Source: Flavobacteriales bacterium UBA2619
GTDB lineage: Bacteria; Bacteroidota; Bacteroidia; Flavobacteriales_D; Sanyastnellaceae
Direction of reading: 5' to 3'
Length of the DNA stretch: 5,061 nucleotides
Assembly (NCBI GenBank): GCA_002339135.1
Contig: DDJR01000071.1
Location: forward strand, 75,763-80,823
Made by a program: the position numbers and the translations under genes
The notes under the pieces: generated by a model
Database searches by the model: none
What the model was told of the DNA's origin: nothing
Seen by the model: the letters and a program-made list of their open reading frames with translations, nothing else
In this document: one piece after another, positions 1 through 5,061 of the stretch
Numbering within the stretch: the stretch's first letter is position 1
How the letters are laid out: each line of letters starts with the position of its first letter

Positions 1-442
1 CAGCTTTTTCAGCTTGGGCTGTTTCTAAAGAAACTTTTTCAGCCAAGGCTTTGTCTGCCGCAGCTTTTATAGAGGCCTCTTTTTCCGCCTCTCCATTTGA
101 ACGCCTCACCTCTGGCTGAGCATCGCTCTTTCTAAAAATGCTTAAATCAATGGCCTCTGGCTCGGGCTCTGGGGCAGCCGGAGCTGGCTTGCGAGCGCTT
201 GCAAGACTGATGCTTTCCCTTTCAACCTTCGTGCCTGAGGAGCGCTGAGCCGCTTCCTTATCGTCTTTATCTCCTTGGAAATTTCCACGCACAATGGCGT
301 AAACATCCGGATCAAGTTTCGTGTTGGGTTTTGCATCAACTGAGATTCCTTTCGATTCAAGAAAATCCACAATTGTGCCTATCCCCAAATTGAATTCGCG
401 GGCTGCTTTACTTAATCGAACTGGTTTATTTACGTCGGCCAT
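1..442 (-). CDS. infB: Translation initiation factor IF-2, N-terminal part (truncated by window edge)
   Basis: IF-2 is the cytoplasmic GTPase that places initiator fMet-tRNA on the 30S subunit and promotes 50S joining. Only the first 147 codons lie in the window; the GTP-binding and tRNA-binding domains are off the left edge. Translation from the ATG at 442 gives MADVNKPVRLSKAAREFNLG, followed by a segment reading IVDFLESKGISVDAKPNTKL and DPDVYAIV. This is the compact IF2_N helical domain (about residues 7-58) in the form typical of Bacteroidota. From about residue 60 the chain becomes a Lys/Glu/Ala/Pro-rich, probably disordered or helical linker (KPAPAAPEPEPEA near residue 90, then Ala/Glu/Lys-rich helix to the edge), as expected before the G domain. 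The gene lies 108 nt downstream of nusA in the same direction, the classic nusA-infB order. No Shine-Dalgarno is visible, only an A-rich stretch before the ATG. Identity rests on the N-terminus and context and is very likely correct. Confidence 0.95.
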   Translation of the reverse strand, partial: MADVNKPVRLSKAAREFNLGIGTIVDFLESKGISVDAKPNTKLDPDVYAIVRGNFQGDKDDKEAAQRSSGTKVERESISLASARKPAPAAPEPEPEAIDLSIFRKSDAQPEVRRSNGEAEKEASIKAAADKALAEKVSLETAQAEKA

Positions 443-550
443 GTGCTTTGTTATCGTTGGGGGAAGGTAGGTAAGGATAGATTATAGGGGGAGTAAATCG
501 CGAGGTAAACAGCTAACAACTTAGCAGATTACATGACGATTTTCATAGAA
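443..550 (-). other. nusA-infB intergenic gap
   Basis: This 108-nt gap lies between the nusA stop and the infB start. It contains no open frame of note and no tRNA-like structure. On the minus strand it carries a small 5-bp inverted repeat (GCTAA, loop GTTG, TTAGC; plus-strand 512-525) without a T-tract, so it is not a convincing terminator. It also carries a sigma70-like pair of boxes that is listed separately. Most likely it is simply transcribed read-through sequence within the rimP-nusA-infB operon. Confidence 0.6.
481..509 (-). promoter_or_regulatory. Weak promoter-like boxes upstream of infB
   Basis: On the minus strand TTTACC (plus-strand 504-509) and TATAAT (481-486) are separated by exactly 17 nt, and the -10 box ends 38 nt before the infB ATG. 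The -10 is a perfect match to the proteobacterial sigma70 consensus. However, the primary sigma factor of Bacteroidota prefers TAnnTTTG near -7, and this site does not match that. It could be an internal promoter for infB or a chance match in AT-rich sequence. Confidence 0.25.
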
Positions 551-1783
551 TTATGCGAGTTCCTTCTTTAATATCCTGATCACTTCTTTGACAGTCTCTG
601 CTTCCAAATCGGTTCTGGAAATTAGACCTTCTTCGTCTAAATCTAACACGGAACGAGCTGTGTCACAACCGATTTTGATGAACTCTTTGAGAATCCATTC
701 ATCGATTTCATCGCTGAATTCCATTAACTCTACATCATCCTCTGATTCATCTTCCTCACGGAACACGTCAATTTCGTAACCTGTTAATAAACCAGCTAAT
801 TTAATGTTGTTTCCACCCTTACCAATCGCAAGAGAAACTTGGTCAGGCTTGAGGAAAACCTCTGCACGTCCAGAATCTGCTTTCAGAGTGATTGATGAAA
901 CTTTAGCTGGAGATAGTGAGCGAGCCATTAAAAGCTCTTCATTTTCAGTCCAGTTAATCACATCGATGTTCTCGTTACGCAATTCACGAACGATACTGTG
1001 AATTCGAGAACCTTTCATTCCTACACAAGCTCCAACTGGATCCACTCTATCGTCATAAGACTCTACTGCCACCTTAGCACGTTCACCTGGAGACCTCACA
1101 ATCTTCTTAATTGTGATAAGTCCGTCGTAAATTTCAGGAACCTCTTGTTCAAAGAGACGTTCTAAAAATTCGGGGGCAGTACGCGATAAAATAATCCTTG
1201 GAGTGTTGTTTCTCAACTCAACGGCCGCAACCACAGCACGAACAGAATCACCTTTCTTGAAGAAATCTCCAGGAATCTGATGCTCCCTTGGCATGACCAC
1301 CTCGTTGTCATCGTCATCTACGAGTAGAATTTCACGCTTCCAGATTTGGTATACCTCTGCGTTGATCACCTCTCCAATACGTTCCTTGTACTTCTGGTAA
1401 ATCGTATCTTTTTCAATCTCCATAATTCTACCGACAAGGTTTTGACGGAGGGATAATACAGAACGACGGCCGAAAGACTCAAGTTTAATTTCCTCAGAGA
1501 CATCCTCACCCACTTCAAAGTCATCCTCAATTTTCAAGGCGTCACTCAAAGAAATTTGTTCGTTCTCATCCTCAACAGCTCCATTGTCAACAATTTCACG
1601 GTTTCGCCAAATCTCTAGGTCACCCTTCTCTGGATTGATGATCAAGTCGAAGTTCTCGTCTGAGCCATACTTCTTTATAATCATATTTCTAAACACGTCT
1701 TCGAGGATGGCCATCATGGTCTCCTTGTCGAAGTTTTTGAATTCTTTGAATTCGCGAAACGAATCTATCAAGTTCAATTGCAT
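551..1783 (-). CDS. nusA: Transcription termination/antitermination protein NusA
   Basis: NusA binds RNA polymerase near the RNA exit channel and modulates pausing, intrinsic termination and antitermination. The 410-residue product has the expected order: an N-terminal RNAP-binding domain (about 1-125, starting MQLNLIDSFREFKEFKNFDK), an S1 domain (about 133-201, with VVMPREHQIPGDFFKKGD), KH1 (about 230-285, with PGERAKVAV at 232-240, DPVGACVGMKGSRI at 248-261 and INWTENEE at 276-283) and KH2 (about 300-345, with AIGKGGNNIKLA at 319-330). Both KH loops are intact (GMKG and GKGG). After an acidic linker (EEDESEDD) comes a short helical C-terminal unit ending in DLEAETVKEVIRILKKEL, so it lacks the duplicated acidic-repeat region of E. 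coli NusA, as is normal in Bacteroidota. The ATG start lies 6 nt after the rimP stop and matches the usual family N-terminus, so the two are surely co-transcribed. Confidence 0.98.
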   Translation of the reverse strand: MQLNLIDSFREFKEFKNFDKETMMAILEDVFRNMIIKKYGSDENFDLIINPEKGDLEIWRNREIVDNGAVEDENEQISLSDALKIEDDFEVGEDVSEEIKLESFGRRSVLSLRQNLVGRIMEIEKDTIYQKYKERIGEVINAEVYQIWKREILLVDDDDNEVVMPREHQIPGDFFKKGDSVRAVVAAVELRNNTPRIILSRTAPEFLERLFEQEVPEIYDGLITIKKIVRSPGERAKVAVESYDDRVDPVGACVGMKGSRIHSIVRELRNENIDVINWTENEELLMARSLSPAKVSSITLKADSGRAEVFLKPDQVSLAIGKGGNNIKLAGLLTGYEIDVFREEDESEDDVELMEFSDEIDEWILKEFIKIGCDTARSVLDLDEEGLISRTDLEAETVKEVIRILKKELA

Positions 1784-1789
1784 AGCTAC

Positions 1790-2272
1790 TTATTTAAAAG
1801 AAATTATTACTTTAGTCCATTCTATATCTCCAGCTTGTAACTGGTGCTCCTCGTACACCCACTCAGTGGCCTTTCGACCTTCAATACGTTTTTTTTCTCG
1901 TGTCTTTAAAACCAAACCCGCGAACTCTCCTGCTTCCTCTTTCACACTCACCAACTCACCCTGCATTTTCTTTCCATCAATTGGATTGACCGCGATTTCT
2001 TTCCCAACTATTTTTAGGTATTGACGCAACACTTTTAAAGGCTGGTCTAATCCGGGAGACCCTACGTCCAATGCAAAGTCTTCTTCTTCACGGTCGAAAG
2101 ACCCTTCAATATGCCGGCTCAATGCAACACAATCCGTGATGGAGGTGCGTTCGTCGTTTTCAAGAGCTATTCGAATCACATTGCCACTAGCAACCTTCAC
2201 GTCTACAATAAAACCAGAAGTCCCCTCAAGGAACTCCTCAGCTAAAGCTTGTATTTTCTTTGCGTTTATCAC
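1790..2272 (-). CDS. rimP: Ribosome maturation factor RimP (GTG start)
   Basis: RimP assists late maturation of the 30S subunit in the cytoplasm. The 160-residue product is close to the family's usual length. Its N-terminal alpha/beta domain (about 1-82) holds the diagnostic segments SITDCVALSRHIEGSFDREE (44-63) and FALDVGSPGLDQPL (66-79). An Sm-like beta-barrel domain follows (about 85-158), with KEIAVNPIDGKKMQGELVSV. The start codon is GTG (2272-2270). No ATG exists in this frame upstream before the in-frame TAA that lies only a dozen codons back, and the product MINAKKIQALAEEFLEG fits the family N-terminus, so GTG is the best start. It is the first gene of rimP-nusA-infB, with nusA 6 nt downstream. 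It is divergent from porZ across a 148-nt region that holds a candidate promoter and leader hairpin. Confidence 0.96.
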   Translation of the reverse strand: MINAKKIQALAEEFLEGTSGFIVDVKVASGNVIRIALENDERTSITDCVALSRHIEGSFDREEEDFALDVGSPGLDQPLKVLRQYLKIVGKEIAVNPIDGKKMQGELVSVKEEAGEFAGLVLKTREKKRIEGRKATEWVYEEHQLQAGDIEWTKVIISFK

Positions 2273-2290
2273 AGCGATTGTTCTTTTTAA

Positions 2291-2371
2291 CGTAGCAAAA
2301 GTTTAGAGCATAAAAATGGGGCTGTTGCCCCTCAATTTTCTCCCCTCTCACTTTAAATCCGCAGCAAAAGT
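2291..2371 (-). repeat. Two near-identical 12-nt motifs (ACTTTTGCTRCG) in the rimP upstream region
   Basis: On the plus strand CGTAGCAAAAGT at 2291-2302 and CGCAGCAAAAGT at 2360-2371 match at 11 of 12 positions, in the same orientation and 69 nt apart, one on either side of the GC-rich hairpin at 2318-2331. Read on the minus strand they are ACTTTTGCTACG and ACTTTTGCTGCG. The distal copy includes most of a TAnnTTTG promoter element. The proximal copy reads AACTTTTG over the same 8 positions, one mismatch from that consensus. They could be tandem promoter elements, a regulator-binding pair, or chance. Confidence 0.45.
2311..2339 (-). terminator. Terminator-like hairpin between rimP and porZ (possible leader attenuator)
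   Basis: A perfect 5-bp GC stem with a 4-nt loop sits at 2318-2322 and 2327-2331. On the minus strand it reads GGGGC AACA GCCCC and is followed at once by ATTTTTA (2317-2311). An AAAA run (2339-2336) on the other side can pair with the T-run after a small internal loop. The minus-strand form looks like a short intrinsic terminator. On the plus strand the following T-run is displaced by TCAA and is weaker. No gene ends here: rimP starts 45 nt beyond it in the minus direction and porZ diverges the other way. If active, it would therefore act in the rimP-nusA-infB leader, or insulate the divergent units. The stem is short, so activity is uncertain. Confidence 0.4.
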
Positions 2372-2372
2372 A
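2365..2372 (-). promoter_or_regulatory. Candidate Bacteroidota -7 element for rimP-nusA-infB
   Basis: On the minus strand this reads TACTTTTG, a perfect match to TAnnTTTG, the -7 consensus recognised by the Bacteroidota primary sigma factor. Transcription would start a few bases downstream, giving a leader of roughly 85 nt before the rimP GTG that includes the GC-rich hairpin. A clear -33 TTTG is not present at the usual spacing; only GTTATTG lies upstream. The call is therefore supported by one element and by position. Confidence 0.4.
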
Positions 2373-2420
2373 CGAAATCTTTCTACAATAACGTTGGATT
2401 TATTGCCATATCTTTATTTC

Positions 2421-4790
2421 ATGAATTTGAAGCTTGTTGTACCTTTTATTTTATGCGCTGTTTTTTTAAGTCGATTCTCCGCCCAAGAGAACAGACCTGT
2501 TGGTACTTGGAAGGACTACTTCCCTTATTCCGAAGTACTTGAAGTCATCACCGGGAGTGACCTTCAGGGTGATAACGTCGCATATGGTCGCACCGAATTC
2601 GCTGTTTTTCAAGTACACTCTGAAACAAATTTAGTTACGCGTTACAGCCAAGTGCAGGGACTTTCCCAATCCAACCCCACCGCAATAGGTTTATATGAAT
2701 TCAGTGGCATACTCTTAATTGGCTATTCGAACGGAAATTTAGACCTCGTCTCTTCTTCTGGAACCTTCAACATGCCAGACATCCTCAACAGCAATTTAAT
2801 CGGAGACAAAAGCATCAGAAGCATTCATGTCATCGCAGATTTCGCTTATTTGGCATGCGCCTTCGGCGTTGTTGTCATTGACCTTGAAAAGTTTGAGGTA
2901 AAAGACACGTGGTATATCACTGGGTCTGCCGACCTCCGAGAAGTGTTAGATGTTGATTTACATGGTGAAAAGTGGATCGTCTGTACTGACGCCGGAGTTT
3001 TTGAAGCTCCCATCTCGCACCCGTTTCTTTCCAGCTCTGAAGCGTGGACAAGATGGGAAGACATGCCTGAATCTGCGAGCTCTTCTGTCTCCGAGCTGGT
3101 TTTCTTCGGAAACCACACCCTTTTGCACCTGGGCGAAGGACCTCTCAGCAGGCTGTGGAAATGGACAAATCAGGAGGTCTGGGAATTGTTTCAAGGTTGG
3201 CCGTCAGAGGGAGATGATCTGTGGGGCTTAGATGTGCACAACGACACCTTGTTGATTGGTGGATGTTGCGGCATCGCACAGTTTGATTCTAATGAAATTC
3301 CCATCCCACCGAACAACGCGATTGGAACTTGGATGCAAATCCGAGATGTAGCGTACGATCAGTCAGGCGACATCTGGATTGCAAGCAGGATAGGGGGGCT
3401 AATTCGACATGTGTTTGATGGCCAAGAAAGCTCGCTAGAAAACGCCATCTTCTCACCCAAAGGACCCCCTAAAGCCGATGTGCGTAAAATCGATTGTTGG
3501 AACGCTAACCTTTGGTTTGCCACAGGAGGAGTGGATGCCGCTTGGGATGGAAATTACAACTCGGCAGGCATACACGGTCTTGTGGATGGAGACTGGGTAA
3601 GTGTCGAAGACGGAGAAGGGGAAAATGACATCCCAGGGATTCGAGACTACATCGCCGTGAGCATCGACCCCACAAATCCCAGTCACGTGATGCTCGGTTC
3701 TTATGAAGAAGGATTAATCGAAGTCTTAGATGGCAAAATGGTGGGTCTGTATAACTCCTCTAACAGCACTGTATCTGAGGGAAATTTTGGAGGAAGCCTA
3801 AGGACGGGAGTTTCTGGAGTCGACTTCGACAACAACGGCAATCTTTGGTTTTCTAACTCCTTTAGTGCTACACCACTCCAAGTTCGTCTTGCAGATGGCA
3901 CATTCATCCCCATGGAGCTTGGAAGCGCTTTAGGGCCAACAGACAATGTCGCTGATGTGATGGTCACCCGAGATGGATATGTTTGGGTCATCCTACCCCG
4001 AGGAGGTGGACTTCTTGTTTTCGACCCCAACAAAACTCCAAGCAACACTTCCGATGACGATTGGCGCTTCCTGTCTACAGAACCAGACGAAGGCGGCCTG
4101 CCGTCGAATTGGGTTTACTCCTTAGAAGAAGACCTCGACGGTGAAATTTGGGTCGGCACGGGTTCAGGTCCCGCTATTTTTTATCGATCTGCCTCCCTCT
4201 TTGAAAACGACAGCGAAACCACAGCTTCTCAAATTCTCATTCAACAGGATGGAAATTACCAATACCTTCTAGCTACGGAGGCGGTTACCGCCACCATTGT
4301 AGATGGGGGAAACCGCAAATGGATCGGCACTTCCGGTTCTGGTGTATACGTCCTCAGTGATGATGGCCTCACCATCGAACATCAGTTCTCCTCGGAAAAC
4401 AGTCCCTTACCCTCTAACAACATCCTCGACATCGCAATTAACCAAGCGAACGGTGAAGTCTTCATCGCAACTGCCCGAGGAACCATCTCGTACCTCGGCG
4501 AGGCCTCCAACTGGGACAGCTCTATGGAAGACATCTTCGTTTTCCCGAACCCCGTAGCAAAAAACTACGACGGTCCCATCACCATAGATGGCCTAGACTA
4601 TGAAAGCACTGTTCACGTCACGGACGCGGCTGGGCGTTTAGTAGCAAAAGTCGAATCCTTGGGAGGGCGTGCTGTTTGGGATGGTCGGTTTGATGACGGA
4701 CGATTAGCCCCCTACGGAGTTTACCTCATCTTCGCCACCGACAGTGATGGAAAGACTTCAGCAACTACGAAGCTGGCTATTACGAGATGA
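2421..4790 (+). CDS. porZ: T9SS attachment-complex protein PorZ (two-propeller, CTD-bearing)
   Basis: PorZ is an outer-membrane-surface component of the type IX secretion attachment complex (with PorU, PorV and PorQ); in Porphyromonas gingivalis it binds anionic LPS and supplies it to the PorU sortase. The chosen ATG gives 789 residues, close to the roughly 776 of the P. gingivalis protein. It begins with a signal peptide (MNLKLVVPFILCAVFLSRFSA, cut near residue 21), followed by the family-typical GTWKDYFPYSEV. An open frame continues upstream to an ATG at 2316, but those 35 residues precede the signal peptide and are probably untranslated. The body shows repeated propeller-blade motifs of the Reg_prop kind: GDIWIAS (316-322), GNLWFS (473-478), GYVWVI (519-524), GEIWVGTG (574-581) and RKWIGTSGSG (632-641). 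The C-terminal 83 residues (707-789) are a type A sorting domain: VFPNPV, GPITIDGL, VTDAAGRLV, SLGGRAVWDGR and APYGVYLIFATDSDGK. In P. gingivalis the PorZ CTD is retained rather than cleaved. Alternative: a generic two-component-regulator-propeller T9SS cargo, less likely given the N-terminal and CTD match. Confidence 0.87.
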   Translation: MNLKLVVPFILCAVFLSRFSAQENRPVGTWKDYFPYSEVLEVITGSDLQGDNVAYGRTEFAVFQVHSETNLVTRYSQVQGLSQSNPTAIGLYEFSGILLIGYSNGNLDLVSSSGTFNMPDILNSNLIGDKSIRSIHVIADFAYLACAFGVVVIDLEKFEVKDTWYITGSADLREVLDVDLHGEKWIVCTDAGVFEAPISHPFLSSSEAWTRWEDMPESASSSVSELVFFGNHTLLHLGEGPLSRLWKWTNQEVWELFQGWPSEGDDLWGLDVHNDTLLIGGCCGIAQFDSNEIPIPPNNAIGTWMQIRDVAYDQSGDIWIASRIGGLIRHVFDGQESSLENAIFSPKGPPKADVRKIDCWNANLWFATGGVDAAWDGNYNSAGIHGLVDGDWVSVEDGEGENDIPGIRDYIAVSIDPTNPSHVMLGSYEEGLIEVLDGKMVGLYNSSNSTVSEGNFGGSLRTGVSGVDFDNNGNLWFSNSFSATPLQVRLADGTFIPMELGSALGPTDNVADVMVTRDGYVWVILPRGGGLLVFDPNKTPSNTSDDDWRFLSTEPDEGGLPSNWVYSLEEDLDGEIWVGTGSGPAIFYRSASLFENDSETTASQILIQQDGNYQYLLATEAVTATIVDGGNRKWIGTSGSGVYVLSDDGLTIEHQFSSENSPLPSNNILDIAINQANGEVFIATARGTISYLGEASNWDSSMEDIFVFPNPVAKNYDGPITIDGLDYESTVHVTDAAGRLVAKVESLGGRAVWDGRFDDGRLAPYGVYLIFATDSDGKTSATTKLAITR

Positions 4791-5061
4791 GTAGCACGGA
4801 AAGAGTGAGTAGTAACAGCTCTAAATCGCAGCTTCACATTCTGGGCATTCAATCTAATATAGTCTGGGAAAATCCGGAATCTAACCGAGTAAAGTTCGAA
4901 CAGAAAATCCGGAGCAGATTGCTCGAGTTCCCTGAAACTGACCTCATCGTCTTACCAGAAGTGTTCACAACAGGTTTCACGATGAACCTTGCGAAAATCG
5001 ATTCTTGGGAATCCCGTGAAACTTTACATTGGATGTCTCGGCTTTCCGCCGAATTAAATAT
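4787..5061 (+). CDS. yafV: Nitrilase-superfamily omega-amidase, YafV-like, N-terminal part (truncated by window edge)
   Basis: YafV/Nit2-type enzymes hydrolyse 2-oxoglutaramate and related omega-amides to the 2-oxo acid and ammonia in the cytoplasm, a metabolite-repair reaction. The 91 codons present show LHILGIQSNIVWENPESNR (16-34), the first beta strand and typical WENPE segment. TDLIVLPEVFTTGFTMN (51-67) follows, with Glu58 as the expected first member of the Glu-Lys-Cys catalytic triad; the Lys and Cys lie beyond the edge. The ATG overlaps the porZ stop as ATGA, implying co-transcription and probable translational coupling, and no Shine-Dalgarno is visible. The product has about 13 Ser-rich residues before the usual family start, so initiation a little further in (for example GTG at codon 7) is possible. 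The frame is open to the end of the window. Other carbon-nitrogen hydrolases cannot be fully excluded from the N-terminus alone. Confidence 0.88.
   Translation, partial: MSSTERVSSNSSKSQLHILGIQSNIVWENPESNRVKFEQKIRSRLLEFPETDLIVLPEVFTTGFTMNLAKIDSWESRETLHWMSRLSAELN

Noticed and set aside
60..240. Repetitive Ala/Glu/Lys coding stretch as a DNA repeat
   Set aside because: It is the low-complexity linker of IF-2. Similarity arises at the amino-acid level and there is no regular DNA repeat unit.
512..525. Inverted repeat GCTAA/TTAGC as a nusA terminator
   Set aside because: The stem has only 5 AT-rich pairs and no following T-tract on the minus strand; infB follows in the same operon.
1584..2024. 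Plus-strand open frame of 146 codons antisense to the nusA start and rimP end
   Set aside because: It spans two well-identified genes in opposite orientation, has a Ser/Phe/Ile-rich composition typical of antisense reading, and shows no recognisable domain.
2409..2416. TATCTTTA as a -7 element for porZ
   Set aside because: It is one base off TAnnTTTG and ends only 4 nt before the ATG, with no TTG at proper spacing upstream; too weak to call, although a near-leaderless transcript cannot be excluded.
2316..2420. In-frame upstream extension of porZ starting at the ATG at 2316
   Set aside because: It would add 35 residues ahead of a clear signal peptide, and its ATG lies inside the hairpin flank. 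The start at 2421 gives a normal exported N-terminus.
3701..4048. Minus-strand open frame of 115 codons inside porZ
   Set aside because: It is antisense to a continuous, clearly conserved propeller coding region and has no family signature.

Overview
The window looks like a chromosomal segment from a member of the Bacteroidota, most likely a marine or aquatic Flavobacteriales-type organism. Three things point there: the N-terminal sequence style of IF-2, a NusA of about 410 residues, and a type IX secretion system (T9SS) protein with the Bacteroidota-specific C-terminal sorting domain. No Shine-Dalgarno sequence is visible before any of the five genes, which also fits this phylum. The lineage is inferred from protein character alone.

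Layout. On the minus strand, read from right to left, lies the conserved translation/transcription block rimP (2272 to 1790), nusA (1783 to 551) and infB (442 to beyond the left edge). Only the first 147 codons of infB are present. rimP and nusA are 6 nt apart; nusA and infB are separated by a 108-nt gap with a weak promoter-like signal. On the plus strand, a 148-nt intergenic region separates rimP from a divergent gene for a large exported two-propeller protein with a T9SS C-terminal domain, best identified as PorZ (2421 to 4790). Its stop codon overlaps the start of a nitrilase-superfamily gene resembling the omega-amidase YafV (4787 to the right edge), of which 91 codons are present.

How it works together. 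RimP (30S maturation), NusA (transcription elongation, pausing and termination) and IF-2 (initiator tRNA loading) form one of the most conserved bacterial operons. PorZ is an outer-surface component of the T9SS attachment complex and is functionally unrelated to that operon. YafV would be a cytoplasmic metabolite-repair amidase, and its 4-nt overlap with porZ implies co-transcription and probably translational coupling.

The most interesting non-coding content is the rimP/porZ intergenic region. It holds a GC-rich hairpin with A- and T-tracts on its flanks, terminator-like on the minus strand, and two near-identical 12-nt motifs (11/12), one of which contains a perfect match to the Bacteroidota -7 promoter element. 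This could be an attenuated leader for rimP-nusA-infB. I see no mobile element, CRISPR array, tRNA or rRNA, and no convincing novel system. The region is mostly ordinary housekeeping sequence next to a T9SS gene.
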